A stretch of 64,000 bases of DNA, from positions 16,262 through 80,261 of the forward strand of contig NZ_STGU01000015.1 in the NCBI RefSeq assembly GCF_004912135.1. The letters are read 5' to 3'. Below the pieces are notes generated by a model. That model was not told where the DNA came from, searched no databases, and saw only the letters and a list, made by a program, of their open reading frames with translations. Source of the stretch: Rhizobium rosettiformans W3. Its GTDB lineage: Bacteria; Pseudomonadota; Alphaproteobacteria; Rhizobiales; Rhizobiaceae. This document shows positions 16,713-26,494 of this stretch, one piece after another. Each line of letters opens with the position of its first letter. The stretch's first letter is position 1. Position numbers and translations under genes: made by a program.

Positions 16713-17252
16713 TCAGGCCGGAATGCGCCGGTCGTAGTCGTCCTTCAGCTTCAACCAGCCGTCCCAGAAAGGCTCGGACCGTGTCTCCGTCAGCCTGGCC
16801 GCCAGGATATCGAGATGCATGTGCCAGCCGGCTCCGACCATCAGCAGGTTTGCCCGGTCCGAGATCCGCCTGTGCGTGACCGTGAGCAGCACCTCGTCGC
16901 CCTCTGCCTTCAGATCGAAGGACACCTCGCCGCTTTCGCCCCAGGTGAAGACGAGCCGCTTGTCCTTCTGCACTTCGAGAACCCGGCTCTTCATCCGCAT
17001 CTCTTCGCCGAAACCCTCCGGGCGGTTGCCGGGCGGATCGGTCAGTTCGTCGTTGCGCCAGACGAGTTCGAAGGGTGCGCCCGCCTTCTCTTCCATGGCA
17101 CCACCAGCCAGCCATTGCCGACGCATGTCGCCTTCTGTGAGGTAGCGCCAGATCCGCGAGGCGGGCCCGGGCAGCAAGCGTTCGATCACCAGCGTCGCCG
17201 GCTCGGTCACGCGACCATAGGGGTTGATGTCCAGTCGTTGTGTCATCGTCAT
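16713..17252 (-). CDS. SRPBCC / AHSA1-like domain protein
   Basis: 179 residues from the ATG at 17252, which overlaps the arsR stop as ATGA. IERLLPGPASRIWRYLTEGD is the first strand-helix of the START/AHSA1 fold, and FELVWRNDELTDPPGNRP plus a C-terminal helix (GWHMHLDILAARL) complete it. In this arrangement with an ArsR repressor such proteins are taken as ligand-binding or activator-of-Hsp90-like cargo proteins of unknown substrate. Confidence 0.87.
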   Translation of the reverse strand: MTMTQRLDINPYGRVTEPATLVIERLLPGPASRIWRYLTEGDMRRQWLAGGAMEEKAGAPFELVWRNDELTDPPGNRPEGFGEEMRMKSRVLEVQKDKRLVFTWGESGEVSFDLKAEGDEVLLTVTHRRISDRANLLMVGAGWHMHLDILAARLTETRSEPFWDGWLKLKDDYDRRIPA

Positions 17253-17611
17253 TCTCCATCCTGTCTGTTTCGGGGGAATGCGGCATCCTCCGCACGGAGG
17301 AGCCGTTCGAGGACATCCAGCCGGCCGGTCCAGAAGTGCTCGTAGGCGCTCAGCCACTGGTGGGCGGAGCCAAGCGGCCCCGGATCCAGTCGGCAGAGAT
17401 GGGTGCGTCCTTTGACCTCGCGCTTGATGAGCCCTGCCGCTTCGAGCACCTTGATGTGCTTTGAGGCGGCAGCAAGCGACATCGTGAAAGGTTCGGCCAG
17501 CTCGCCGACACTCCTTTCGCCATCGACGAGCGCGGCGAGCATGCGGCGTCGCGTCTCGTCGCCAAGCGCGTGAAAGATCAGGTCCAGAGGATTTTGCGAA
17601 AGATCAACCAT
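17249..17611 (-). CDS. ArsR family winged-helix repressor
   Basis: 120 residues from the ATG at 17611. HTH region DETRRRMLAALVDGERSVGE (about 17-36) and recognition helix AAASKHIKVLEAAGLI (about 47-62) are ArsR-like. No Cys pair for metal sensing is visible, so a small-molecule or protein ligand is more likely than a metal. A TTG further upstream (17647) opens the frame but coincides with the -35 box TTGACA; the ATG at 17611 is the better start and lies 7 bases after the -10 element, suggesting a leaderless mRNA. Coupled to the SRPBCC gene. Confidence 0.9.
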   Translation of the reverse strand: MVDLSQNPLDLIFHALGDETRRRMLAALVDGERSVGELAEPFTMSLAAASKHIKVLEAAGLIKREVKGRTHLCRLDPGPLGSAHQWLSAYEHFWTGRLDVLERLLRAEDAAFPRNRQDGE

Positions 17612-17659
17612 GTGGTTGAATATCGTCGCGTTCGAAGCGATTGTCAACCGATTGGTTGA
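17604..17659 (-). promoter_or_regulatory. arsR promoter with two identical-type operators
   Basis: Reading the minus strand: TTGACA (17647-17642), 17-base spacer, GATATT (17624-17619), then ATG at 17611. Two 16-bp palindromes of form TCAACC-N4-GGTTGA occur: TCAACCGATTGGTTGA (17644-17659) over the -35 box and TCAACCATGTGGTTGA (17604-17619) over the start codon. Centres are 40 bp apart, about four helical turns, a good arrangement for autorepression by a dimeric ArsR protein. Confidence 0.8.
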
Positions 17660-17684
17660 ATTTCGTTTTGATCGACGTGTCGCT

Positions 17685-17846
17685 TCAGATGAGAAACAGC
17701 CAGCCCAGAACCAGAACCAGGAAAACGCCGCCGATCACAAGCGACCAGGCCGAGAGCGCAAAGCCCGGCTTCGCCCCGCTGTCGGACTGGGCGCCATAGG
17801 CAGTCTCCTGCTGCACTTCCGTCTTCTCGCTACCCAGGTCTGCCAT
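17685..17846 (-). CDS. Small membrane protein, 53 aa
   Basis: ATG at 17846 preceded by GGGAGGATCAC, a strong ribosome-binding site. The first 27 residues are soluble and acidic to neutral (MADLGSEKTEVQQETAYGAQ), and residues 29-52 form one hydrophobic helix (FALSAWSLVIGGVFLVLVLG). No family is recognised. It lies just upstream of arsR on the same strand, 74 bp before the arsR start and 25 bp before its operators, and divergent from the DUF1206 gene. Confidence 0.7.
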   Translation of the reverse strand: MADLGSEKTEVQQETAYGAQSDSGAKPGFALSAWSLVIGGVFLVLVLGWLFLI

Positions 17847-17987
17847 GTGATCCTCCCGCGGCATTTGCCTGAGCGGGAAACACGCCGTCAGCCCATCGGT
17901 TCCGGCGGCACCCCATCAGAGTGCGATCGCAGAGGGAACCCAGCCTCTCCTCCTCCGTTTTTCTCCGCAGACAAGGAGAGGGTTCTT

Positions 17988-18818
17988 ATGAATACGCGGT
18001 CGAAATTTCACCTCATGGCGCGCGCCGGTTATGGCGCACGCGGCGTCGTCTTCCTGATGGTTGCCGCACTCGCCCTGTTTTCCGGATTTGCCGGCGCGGA
18101 GCCGGATACGAATTCGGCGCTGGAAACGCTCCTGCAGCAGCCGTTCGGCCGGGTCTGGATCGGCCTGATCGGTCTCGGTCTCGCAGGCTTTGTCGTCTGG
18201 CGCCTCGCCCAATCGCTCGCCAATGCCGATGGCCAGGATGACGACGCCAAGGGCTATGCCATCCGTGCGGCCCTGTTCGGTAGCGCCATCACCTATGCCG
18301 GTCTCGCGATGACCAGCATTCTCATGGCCCTGCAGATGTCGAATGGCAGTGGCGGTTCGGGTGGAGAAGAAGGCATCGCCGCCTGGGTCATGTCGCAGCC
18401 CTTCGGGCGATACCTTGCCGGAATCATCGGCATCGGCTTCATCGTCGGCGGCATCGTGACGGCCATGAAGGGCATCAAGCGCAGCTTCGGCCGCTATCTC
18501 GAACTCGATGCCAAGAAGAATTCGCCCGCCGTGCTGATCTCGATCTACGGCCTCGTGGCACGCGGCGTCGTCTTCGGCATCATCGGCGTGCTGTTCCTCT
18601 ATGCCGCCTTCAATGTCGATCCGGAACAGGCCGGCGGTATGGCCGAGGCGATGGCCTGGCTGCGAGAACTGCCCTTCGGCGGGATCATCTACGCGGTGGT
18701 CGCTCTCGGTCTTGCAGCCTTCGGCATCTACAACTTTGTCGAGGCGCGCTATCGGCGCATCCAAGCCCCTGAAGCGAGCGATATTCGCCGCCAGCTCCCT
18801 CTCGGCCGCGCACACTGA
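17988..18818 (+). CDS. DUF1206 family membrane protein
   Basis: 276 residues from the ATG at 17988 with AAGGAGAGG 6 bases before it; the frame is open further upstream but without a usable start. Three repeats of a two-helix unit are visible, each starting with an (R/Y)-AGYGARGVVF-like motif (about 10, 98, 185), as in DUF1206. Predicted six membrane helices. Function unknown. Divergent from the 53-aa membrane protein, with the intergenic stretch 17847-17987. Confidence 0.87.
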   Translation: MNTRSKFHLMARAGYGARGVVFLMVAALALFSGFAGAEPDTNSALETLLQQPFGRVWIGLIGLGLAGFVVWRLAQSLANADGQDDDAKGYAIRAALFGSAITYAGLAMTSILMALQMSNGSGGSGGEEGIAAWVMSQPFGRYLAGIIGIGFIVGGIVTAMKGIKRSFGRYLELDAKKNSPAVLISIYGLVARGVVFGIIGVLFLYAAFNVDPEQAGGMAEAMAWLRELPFGGIIYAVVALGLAAFGIYNFVEARYRRIQAPEASDIRRQLPLGRAH

Positions 18819-18849
18819 ACCTCAAAATAGACGTACGGACTCTCGCCCC

Positions 18850-18879
18850 ATTCCGTCACAGCATATCCTGTGACGGAAT
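18850..18879. terminator. 12-bp hairpin overlapping the end of the oxidoreductase gene
   Basis: ATTCCGTCACAG (18850-18861) pairs perfectly with CTGTGACGGAAT (18868-18879), loop CATATC. It contains the last codons and stop of the minus-strand gene and faces the end of DUF1206, so it can serve as a terminator for both, though U-runs are weak. Confidence 0.5.
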
Positions 18880-19485
18880 GACGGTAACCCCGCGGGGTGC
18901 AGCAATCGCCGCCTCGAGCATGGTGCGGGCAATAGCCTCAGGTGGATTGGCCTGCAGCGTCGGCGGCAGGATCGGCTTAAGCAAGCCAAGCACTTTCCGT
19001 GCCCCCTGCTCCATCGGCCGCGGCTCCGGGCGCGGTCCGTCGATCAGGCCCGGACGGACGATCACGCAGCTGTCGAAACCGAGTGCCACGATGTCCCGCT
19101 CCGTTTCGCCCTTCACGCGACTATAGAAGAAGAGCGACTTCACATCGGCGCCTTTCGCGGAGTTGAGCACGAAGCTCCGCGCGCCATGCGCTTTCGCGAG
19201 CCGCGCGATCTCCAGCGGATAGTCGTGATCGACGCGATGGAAGCGTTCACGCGATCCGGCCGCCTTGATGGTGGTGCCGAGCGCGCAGATCACGGCATCG
19301 ACGGCCCAGGTGCTGGGATCCTGCGGAAGCGCCTCGAAGTCCACGATTGGTGCAGACAATCCTGGCCGCTGCGGCAAGGGTCGGCGGGTTGGCGCGGTGA
19401 CCGCCGTCACGCGTGGATCGGCCAGCGCCTGATCGAGAACATGGCTGCCGACCAGTCCGGTAGCGCCCAACAACAACAGATGCAT
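18856..19485 (-). CDS. NAD(P)-binding oxidoreductase (HTATIP2/YbjT-like)
   Basis: 209 residues from the ATG at 19485 (GGAGACGCGGAACC before it); an ATG 27 bases upstream is less likely. The Rossmann loop LLLLGATGLVGSHVL (about 3-17) is intact. The catalytic Tyr of classical SDRs has a possible counterpart in FFYSRVKGETE (YSRVK, about 127-131). It resembles atypical SDR proteins used in respiratory or quinone-related reductions, substrate unknown. Confidence 0.8.
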   Translation of the reverse strand: MHLLLLGATGLVGSHVLDQALADPRVTAVTAPTRRPLPQRPGLSAPIVDFEALPQDPSTWAVDAVICALGTTIKAAGSRERFHRVDHDYPLEIARLAKAHGARSFVLNSAKGADVKSLFFYSRVKGETERDIVALGFDSCVIVRPGLIDGPRPEPRPMEQGARKVLGLLKPILPPTLQANPPEAIARTMLEAAIAAPRGVTVIPSQDML

Positions 19486-19597
19486 GGTTCCGCGTCTCCT
19501 CGATCCGCTCATTTATCCCTGTCGCGGCCCAGTCGGCGGCAGCGCCAGACAGACCTCAATGGTCTGACACCTTGCCCGTTTCGTCGCGCAAACGAAA

Positions 19598-19623
19598 GAA
19601 GCGCCGCATTTCTGCGGCGCTTC
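19598..19623 (-). terminator. Terminator of the chemotaxis receptor gene
   Basis: GAAGCGCCGC (19598-19607) and GCGGCGCTTC (19614-19623) pair perfectly with loop ATTTCT; on the minus strand the stem is followed by TTTCGTTT. It lies 34 bp after the stop. Confidence 0.85.
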
Positions 19624-19657
19624 CGTACTTCGCTCTTTAGCGAATTCCCGAAATGGC

Positions 19658-21568
19658 TCAGGCTGCCGTGCGGTAGCCCGCAGAGCCGGCCGAGGCGCCA
19701 CCTTCGAGCTTGAAGCGGGCGAGCTGCGCCTGCAGCTGGCGGGCTTCGCCGGCCAGAACCTGGCTCGCTGCCGTCGTCTCCTCCACCATGGCGGCGTTCT
19801 GCTGGGTCATCTGGTCCATGTGGTTGACCGAGGTGTTGATCTCGCCAAGCGCTGCCGACTGTTCTTCGGCGGCACGGGCAATCGTCACCACGTGGTCGTT
19901 GACGCGGTTGACCAGAGATTCGATCTCCTTCAGCGCCTCGCCGGTCGAAAGCACGAGCGACACGCCGCCCTTCACTTCCTCGGCCGAGGTGTTGATCAGG
20001 GTCTTGATCTCCTTCGCAGCATTGGCAGAACGCTGGGCCAGTTCGCGAACTTCCTGGGCAACGACGGCAAAACCGCGACCGGCTTCACCGGCACGTGCTG
20101 CTTCGACACCGGCGTTGAGTGCCAGCAGGTTGGTCTGGAAGGCGATTTCGTCGATGACCGAGATGATCTGGCTGATCTTCTGCGAGGACTGCTCGATGCG
20201 GCCCATCGCGTCGATGGCGTTGCGGACGATGTCACCCGACTTGCCGGCGCTCGACTTGGTCTCGTCGACCATGTGCGAGGCTTCCCGGGCACGCTGGGTC
20301 GAGGTCTTGACCGTGGTGGTGATCTCCTCGAGTGCGGCGGCCGTCTCTTCCAACGAAGCGGCCTGCTGCTCGGTGCGGCGGGCCAGCTGGTTGGCGGCCG
20401 AGGACAGTTCGCCGGAGTTGCCGGTGATCGTGCCCGCGGCGTTCAGGATGTTCTGCATGGTCTGGCGCAGGACGGCCATGGTCTGGTTGACGTTGCCCTG
20501 GAGTTCGGCAAAGGCGCCCTGGAACTGGCCGTTCATGTCGTGTGTCAGGTCGGCGTCGGCGAGCGCTGCGATAACGCGGCGAACTTCGGTGATGCCGCGG
20601 TCGACGCTTTCGACGAGCTCGTTGACCGAACCGGCAAAGCGCTGCAGGTCGGCATCTTCGTAAGACTTGGTGATGCGCTTGGAGAAATCGCCAGCAGCGG
20701 CCGCCGCGACGATGTCGCTGATCGAGGTCTGCAGGTCACGGCTCTGGGCATGCAGGGCCGCTTCCTGGGCTTCCATGGCGCGCATCTGGGCTTCGTTGGT
20801 GCGGAAGACTTCCAGCGCACGGGCCATTTCGCCGATTTCATCCTTGCGCTCGGTGCCTTCGATGGCCTTGCCGAGCTTGCCGGAGGCCATCTCCGTCATG
20901 ACGGCGGTCAGGCTGCGGATCGGGTTGACGATGCCGCGACGGGCAAGCAGGAAGCTGATGGCCACACCGGCGAGAATGCAGACAGCCGCGGTCACGACCT
21001 GGACCAGCATGGTGAAGCCGGAGGCAGCCAGCGCGTTTTCACGCGAGGCCTTCAGGCTTTCGGCAGACGAGGTCGAATATTCCTTGACCACTGCGGTGAC
21101 CGTCTTCTGGGCGTCGAGAGCCTTGGCCAGCTCGCCCTTCATCACGGCGAGATCCTGGCCGGCAGGCGTCGCGGCGACGGCAACCATCTCGCGGATCTGG
21201 TTGAAGTAAGCGTCGAGCGCCGTCTTCGTGCGATCGAGGATCTGGGCCTCGGCCGGGCTCGCGGTCGTCGCGATCTTCGGCAGGCGGGCGAGCATTTCGG
21301 CCGCGCGCTTGTCGGTTTCAGCAGCGAAATCGGCGGCCTTTTCCGGAGCCAGCGCCAGCTGATAGGTCATGCGGGAGATGGCAATGATGTCGACGCGCAG
21401 GTCCATGGCCTCACGGGCCACCTCTTCGCGGGCGCCGGTGTCCTTCAGCGCCGAGCCCAGCGAGGACAGGCCGCTTGCGCCGACAGCTGCGATCGCCGCG
21501 GCCGCAACGCCCATCAGGACGACGACGAGGCTGATCTTTTTGAGAATGGAGAGATTGGCGATACTCAT
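19658..21568 (-). CDS. Methyl-accepting chemotaxis protein
   Basis: 636 residues. TM1 about 11-33, periplasmic domain about 34-182 (mostly helical, four-helix-bundle type), TM2 about 183-209, HAMP about 210-265, a second HAMP-like segment about 290-365, and the signalling domain about 375-620. The hairpin tip reads [20 protein letters not shown] with the usual [20 protein letters not shown] flank. The C-terminus has no recognisable CheR/CheB pentapeptide. The ligand is unknown. No che genes are nearby, so it is an orphan receptor that would act through chemotaxis kinases encoded elsewhere. Start ATG follows GGAGTAAATCTTC. Confidence 0.93.
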   Translation of the reverse strand: MSIANLSILKKISLVVVLMGVAAAAIAAVGASGLSSLGSALKDTGAREEVAREAMDLRVDIIAISRMTYQLALAPEKAADFAAETDKRAAEMLARLPKIATTASPAEAQILDRTKTALDAYFNQIREMVAVAATPAGQDLAVMKGELAKALDAQKTVTAVVKEYSTSSAESLKASRENALAASGFTMLVQVVTAAVCILAGVAISFLLARRGIVNPIRSLTAVMTEMASGKLGKAIEGTERKDEIGEMARALEVFRTNEAQMRAMEAQEAALHAQSRDLQTSISDIVAAAAAGDFSKRITKSYEDADLQRFAGSVNELVESVDRGITEVRRVIAALADADLTHDMNGQFQGAFAELQGNVNQTMAVLRQTMQNILNAAGTITGNSGELSSAANQLARRTEQQAASLEETAAALEEITTTVKTSTQRAREASHMVDETKSSAGKSGDIVRNAIDAMGRIEQSSQKISQIISVIDEIAFQTNLLALNAGVEAARAGEAGRGFAVVAQEVRELAQRSANAAKEIKTLINTSAEEVKGGVSLVLSTGEALKEIESLVNRVNDHVVTIARAAEEQSAALGEINTSVNHMDQMTQQNAAMVEETTAASQVLAGEARQLQAQLARFKLEGGASAGSAGYRTAA

Positions 21569-22235
21569 GAAGATTTACTCCGTGCGACCCGCCATCCTGG
21601 CAGGCGGCCTTGTGCGGCCGGGCATGGAGGTCATTCCATACTGATGGTTTCACTGAATAATCGTCACATATTGCGATTTGGTTGATGCGGGATGAGTGAA
21701 TTATGCATCTGCAATATCAGGTAGCGTCCTCGGCCCGGGCGAGGAGATTTCCTGTCAAGCCCAGGATTTTTCCCGGCTCTCATCCCCAGCTTTTTCGAGC
21801 GACGATTCGGCCCGCCGGAAAAGCCCCGAAGACCTAGCTTTGAGCCCGGTTTGCGCATCGTTTCGGCACGAAATCGCCCCCGTGACTTTTGCGTGACGGC
21901 GCGGCATCGGCAGGGCCTTGCGTCACACGACACGAGAAAGCCGTGTCATTCCCGTGACTTCGCTCTTTTGCCCGTTATCCACAATCAATCACCACAACAT
22001 ATAGCGTTAACATTTCCTTCACAGACCACCCCTTGACGGAATCAGTCGGGACGATGTTAATGGACCCTGTTGCGGCGGCGACTGGACCGGGCATAACGAG
22101 GCCGGGTTTCATCAAACATTGTGGCGGCTTTCTTTGAGGTGGAACGGCGTTCTGAGGACGTCGCCCACAACAGGAAATTTGTGCGATTTTTGACCGCCCG
22201 GCAGGGGGTCTGGGTCTGGCAGCAATAATCTGTTA
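21569..22235. other. Long non-coding interval between mcp and nrdJ
   Basis: About 670 bp without a supported gene. It must hold the mcp promoter at its left end. I see several GTGAC/GTCAC sites (21891-21962) including two copies of CCCGTGACTT, but no clear hairpin or riboswitch. A B12 riboswitch was looked for because nrdJ needs adenosylcobalamin; no B12-box core is visible. Confidence 0.5.
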
Positions 22236-22282
22236 GTACTATATTTAGTGTTTGCAGCCACCATCACTACCATATACAGGGT
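22236..22282 (+). promoter_or_regulatory. Tandem NrdR boxes upstream of nrdJ
   Basis: Box 1 GTACTATATTTAGTGT (22236-22251) differs from the NrdR consensus ACACTATATATAGTGT at three positions. Box 2 CTACCATATACAGGGT (22267-22282) matches 11 of 16. Their starts are 31 bp apart, three helical turns, the spacing known for NrdR operators. NrdR is the ATP/dATP-sensing repressor of ribonucleotide reductase genes. The boxes lie 120 bp before the nrdJ start. Confidence 0.8.
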
Positions 22283-22401
22283 CATCATCTCCGGATGAAT
22301 CACCTGACGGACGAACAAGTGAGCGGCTGCGCAGTTTCGCGTTGGCCGAACGAAATTACTCGCGCCGATTTTTGGCGCCCTAGATCGAGGGACACAGGCA
22401 G

Positions 22402-25400
22402 ATGCGCATTGAACGTCGCTTCACCAAACCGGGACAGTCCGCCTATGCGGAAATCGAGTTCCGCAAGGCCATCAGCGAAATCAAGAACCCCGACGGCTCA
22501 ATCGTATTTCGTCTTGCCGACATCGACGTCCCGGCTCAGTTCAGCCAGGTGGCGGCGGACATCCTCGCCCAGAAGTATTTCCGCAAGGCCGGCGTGCCGA
22601 AGATCCTGAAGAAGGTCGAGGAGAACGACGTTCCCTCCTTCCTCTGGCGCTCGGTTGCCGATGAGAAAGCACTCGCTGCTCTGCCCGCGGAAGAGCGCTA
22701 CGGCTCGGAAACCGATGCCCGACAGGTCTTCGATCGCCTGGCCGGTACCTGGACCTATTGGGGCTGGAAGGGCAAGTATTTCTCGTCCGAAGAAGACGCT
22801 GCCGCCTTCAAAGACGAGCTCGCCTACATGCTCGCCACCCAGCGCGTCGCGCCGAATTCCCCGCAGTGGTTCAACACCGGCCTGCACTGGGCCTATGGCA
22901 TCGACGGCCCCGGCCAGGGCCATTTCTATGTCGACCCCTTCACCGGCAAGCTGGTGAAGTCCAAGTCGGCCTATGAGCATCCGCAGCCGCATGCCTGCTT
23001 CATCCAGTCGGTCGAAGACGACCTGGTCAACGAAGGCGGCATCATGGACCTCTGGGTCCGCGAAGCGCGTCTTTTCAAGTACGGCTCCGGCACCGGCTCC
23101 AACTTCTCCTATCTGCGCGGCGAAGGCGAAAAGCTTTCCGGCGGCGGCCGCTCGTCCGGCCTCATGTCCTTCCTGAAGATCGGCGACCGCGCAGCCGGCG
23201 CCATCAAGTCGGGTGGCACCACCCGTCGCGCGGCCAAGATGGTTGTCGTCGACATCGACCATCCCGATATCGAAGCCTATATCGACTGGAAGGTGAAGGA
23301 AGAGCAGAAGGTTGCCGCCCTCGTCACCGGCTCGAAGATCGTCGCCAAGCACCTGAAGGCGATCATGAAGGCCTGCGTCAACTGCGAGGCTGACAACGGC
23401 GCCTGCTTCGACCCGAACGAGAACCCTGCCCTGAAGCGCGAAATCAAGGCCGCGAAGAAGGACCAGGTTCCGGAAAACTACATCAAGCGCGTCATCCAGT
23501 TCGCCCAGCAGGGCTACAAGGATCTCGAGTTCAAGACCTATGACACCGACTGGGATTCGGAAGCCTATCTCACCGTGTCGGGCCAGAACTCGAACAACTC
23601 CGTCTCGCTGAAGGACGACTTCCTGCGCGCCGTCGAGAATGATGGCGAGTGGAACCTGACCGCCCGCAAGGACGGCAAGGTGATGAAGACGCTCAAGGCC
23701 CGCGACCTCTGGGAGAAGATCTCCTATGCCGCCTGGGCGTCCGCCGATCCGGGTCTGCACTTCAACACGACGATGAACGACTGGCACACCTGCCCGGCTG
23801 CCGGCCCGATCCGCGCGTCGAACCCGTGCTCGGAATACATGTTCCTCGACGACACGGCCTGCAACCTGGCTTCGCTCAACCTCCTGCAGTTCAAGGATGC
23901 CGAGACGAAGAAGATCAACATCGCCGACTACGAACACGCCGTCCGCCTCTGGACCGTCGTACTCGAAGTCTCCGTGATGATGGCGCAGTTCCCGTCGCGC
24001 CAGATCGCCGAACTCTCCTATGAATACCGCACGCTCGGCCTCGGCTATGCGAATATCGGCGGCCTCTTGATGTCCTCGGGCATCCCTTATGATAGCGCCG
24101 AAGGCCGCGCCATCTGCGGTGCGCTGACCGCCATCATGACGGGCGTCTCCTATGCGACGTCTGCCGAAATCGCTTCGGAACTCGGCCCCTTCCCGGGCTT
24201 TGCACCGAACCGCGACAACATGCTGCGCGTCATCCGCAACCATCGCCGCGCCGCCCAGGGTCTCGCCTTCGGTTACGAGGGCCTGTCGGTCAACCCGGTT
24301 CCGCTGATCCATGCCGACTGCACGGATCCTGATCTCATCACCCATGCCACGGCCGCCTGGGACAAGGCGCTCGAGCTCGGTGAAAAGCACGGCTACCGCA
24401 ATGCCCAGGTCTCGGTCATCGCACCGACCGGCACGATCGGTCTCGTCATGGACTGCGACACGACCGGCATCGAGCCCGATTTCGCGCTCGTCAAGTTCAA
24501 GAAGCTCGCCGGTGGCGGCTACTTCAAGATCATCAACGCTGCCGTTCCGGAAGCGCTGCGCACCCTTGGCTATTCTGAATCCCAGATCGCCGAGATCGAC
24601 GCCTATGCCGTCGGCCATGGCAATCTGAACCAGGCCCCGGGCATCAACCCCTCGACGCTGAAGGCCAAGGGCTTCACCGACGAGAAGATCGAAGCCGTCA
24701 ACGGCGCGCTGAAGTCGGCCTTCGACATCAAGTTCGTCTTCAACCAGTGGACGCTCGGCGCCGACTTCCTTAAGGAGACCCTCAAGGTCTCCGACGAGCA
24801 GCTCGCCGACATGAGCTTCAACCTGCTTGAGCACATGGGCTTCTCGAAGAAGGACATCGAAGCCGCCAACATCCATGTCTGCGGTGCGATGACGCTCGAA
24901 GGCGCCCCCTTCCTCAAGAAGGAGCACCTGCCCGTCTTCGATTGCGCCAATCCCTGCGGCAAGATCGGCAAGCGTTATCTCTCGGTCGAGAGCCACATCC
25001 GCATGATGGCGGCTGCCCAGCCCTTCATCTCGGGTGCGATCTCCAAGACGATCAACATGCCGAACGAAGCGACCGTCGAGGATTGCGGCTCCGCCTACAT
25101 GCTGTCCTGGAAGCTGGCACTGAAGGCCAACGCGCTCTACCGCGATGGCTCGAAGCTCTCCCAGCCGCTCAACGCCTCGCTGATCGAGGACGCGGATGAC
25201 GAGGACGGCGTCGACGAACTGCTCCAGCAGCCGATGGCGGCCCAGGCCGTCACCATCACGGAACGCATCGTCGAGCGCATCGTCGACCGTGTCGTGCGCG
25301 AGCAGGAAAAGCTGCCGACCCGCCGCAAGGGTTACACCCAGAAGGCCAAGATCGGTGGTCACACGATCTTCCTGCGCACCGGCGAATATGACGACGGCCG

Positions 25401-26184
25401 TCTCGGCGAAATCTTCCTTGACATGAACAAGGAAGGCTCGGCCCTTCGCGCCTTCATCAACAACTTCGCCATCTCCGTCTCGCTCGGCCTGCAGTATGGC
25501 GTGCCGCTCGAGGAATATGTCGACGCCTTCACCTTCACCAAGTTCGAGCCGGCCGGCATGGTCACCGGCAATGACGCGATCAAGAATGCGACGTCGATCC
25601 TCGACTACGTCTTCCGCGAACTGGCGATCTCCTATCTCGGCCGCCACGATCTGGCGCATGTCGACACCTCGGACTTCTCCAACACCGCGCTTGGCCGCGG
25701 CATGAAGGAAGGCAAGGCGGATGTCGTCTCCAAGGGCCTGACCCGCGGTTACAAGCCGACGCTCGTCTCCAGCCACACGCCGGCTGCCGCGAGCGCCGAG
25801 CCGAAGGGTGCAGCCACCGCTGCCCCCGCCAAGGCCTCGGCCACGGTCACCGCCTTTGCCTCGACGGGCGCCACCGCCCGCAAGCTCGAAGTCGCCACCG
25901 CCGTCTCCACCCATGAAGTCGTGTCCTTCAAGCGCGACTACGAGGAACGCGCGGTCGAATTCGCCGAGGAGATCGCAGAAGAAAGCGTCTTCACCGACGC
26001 CGCCGCCGACGAGGCCGCCAGCGCCAAGGCCGAAGCCAAGAAACTCGAGGCCTCGCGCCGCATGCGCTCCATCGCGCAGGGCTACACGGGCAACATGTGC
26101 TCGGAATGCCAGAACTTCACGATGGTGCGGAATGGCACTTGCGAGAAGTGCGACACGTGTGGTGCCACGAGCGGGTGCAGCTGA
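22402..26184 (+). CDS. nrdJ: Adenosylcobalamin-dependent ribonucleotide reductase (class II)
   Basis: 1260 residues, the size of the rhizobial NrdJ. It reduces ribonucleotides to deoxyribonucleotides using B12 rather than oxygen. The N-terminal region and the catalytic barrel (residues about 190-900) carry [18 protein letters not shown] and a [15 protein letters not shown] loop. An Ala/Thr-rich linker with hydrophobic breaks (about 1125-1180) precedes an acidic region and a zinc-ribbon tail with four CxxC pairs (CSECQNF, CEKCDTC, CGATSGC) that acts in re-reduction. Start ATG has GAGGGACACAGGCAG before it. No second nrd gene is in the window. Confidence 0.97.
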   Translation: MRIERRFTKPGQSAYAEIEFRKAISEIKNPDGSIVFRLADIDVPAQFSQVAADILAQKYFRKAGVPKILKKVEENDVPSFLWRSVADEKALAALPAEERYGSETDARQVFDRLAGTWTYWGWKGKYFSSEEDAAAFKDELAYMLATQRVAPNSPQWFNTGLHWAYGIDGPGQGHFYVDPFTGKLVKSKSAYEHPQPHACFIQSVEDDLVNEGGIMDLWVREARLFKYGSGTGSNFSYLRGEGEKLSGGGRSSGLMSFLKIGDRAAGAIKSGGTTRRAAKMVVVDIDHPDIEAYIDWKVKEEQKVAALVTGSKIVAKHLKAIMKACVNCEADNGACFDPNENPALKREIKAAKKDQVPENYIKRVIQFAQQGYKDLEFKTYDTDWDSEAYLTVSGQNSNNSVSLKDDFLRAVENDGEWNLTARKDGKVMKTLKARDLWEKISYAAWASADPGLHFNTTMNDWHTCPAAGPIRASNPCSEYMFLDDTACNLASLNLLQFKDAETKKINIADYEHAVRLWTVVLEVSVMMAQFPSRQIAELSYEYRTLGLGYANIGGLLMSSGIPYDSAEGRAICGALTAIMTGVSYATSAEIASELGPFPGFAPNRDNMLRVIRNHRRAAQGLAFGYEGLSVNPVPLIHADCTDPDLITHATAAWDKALELGEKHGYRNAQVSVIAPTGTIGLVMDCDTTGIEPDFALVKFKKLAGGGYFKIINAAVPEALRTLGYSESQIAEIDAYAVGHGNLNQAPGINPSTLKAKGFTDEKIEAVNGALKSAFDIKFVFNQWTLGADFLKETLKVSDEQLADMSFNLLEHMGFSKKDIEAANIHVCGAMTLEGAPFLKKEHLPVFDCANPCGKIGKRYLSVESHIRMMAAAQPFISGAISKTINMPNEATVEDCGSAYMLSWKLALKANALYRDGSKLSQPLNASLIEDADDEDGVDELLQQPMAAQAVTITERIVERIVDRVVREQEKLPTRRKGYTQKAKIGGHTIFLRTGEYDDGRLGEIFLDMNKEGSALRAFINNFAISVSLGLQYGVPLEEYVDAFTFTKFEPAGMVTGNDAIKNATSILDYVFRELAISYLGRHDLAHVDTSDFSNTALGRGMKEGKADVVSKGLTRGYKPTLVSSHTPAAASAEPKGAATAAPAKASATVTAFASTGATARKLEVATAVSTHEVVSFKRDYEERAVEFAEEIAEESVFTDAAADEAASAKAEAKKLEASRRMRSIAQGYTGNMCSECQNFTMVRNGTCEKCDTCGATSGCS

Positions 26185-26205
26185 TCAGCTGAGAATTGAG
26201 TGAGA

Positions 26206-26236
26206 TTTCGGCCCGGGGGAAACCTCGGGCCGAATT
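26206..26236 (+). terminator. Terminator of nrdJ
   Basis: TTTCGGCCCG and CGGGCCGAA (26226-26234) pair over 9 bp, followed by TTCGTTCT. It is 22 bp after the nrdJ stop. Confidence 0.75.
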
Positions 26237-26245
26237 CGTTCTGAG

Positions 26246-26456
26246 AGCCCCACCTCCCCCCTCGCGGGGGAGGACGGAAAATCGAAGGCTTAGGCGAGCG
26301 CAAGCCGCCTAAACTTCAGATTTTCCAGGAGAGGGGCACAGTTCCGTTGGTGCCGACATAACCGAGCCCCCCTCTTGCGAAATCTGAGGTTTGGCCCTGA
26401 TCGGGCCAATTCCTCGATTTCGCTTTCTCCCCCGCAAGGGGGGAGATAGAGCCGCG
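26246..26456. repeat. Palindromic repeat mosaic, first element
   Basis: Begins with CCACCTCCCCCCTCGCGGG and contains GGCTTAGGCGA ... GCCGCCTAA, then ends with CTCCCCCGCAAGGGGGGAG (26430-26448). The outer modules are inverted relative to each other, so the stretch can fold back on itself. It resembles the element at 8584-8694 in its CTCCCCC arms. Confidence 0.6.
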
Positions 26457-26494
26457 CTAAACGCAACGCACCCTCATTCCCCGCAGCTCTCGCC

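Noticed and set aside
19820..21685. 621-aa open frame antisense to the chemotaxis receptor
   Set aside because: Same reasoning: shadow of a highly biased gene, repetitive and without any family features.
21569..22401. B12 riboswitch in front of nrdJ
   Set aside because: The conserved B12-box core and the multi-stem context were not seen; NrdR boxes explain the control region better.
22498..25914. 1138-aa open frame antisense to nrdJ
   Set aside because: Length is a consequence of the codon bias of nrdJ; the product is low-complexity in Gly/Asp/Glu/Val/Leu/Arg and has no domain or ribosome-binding site.
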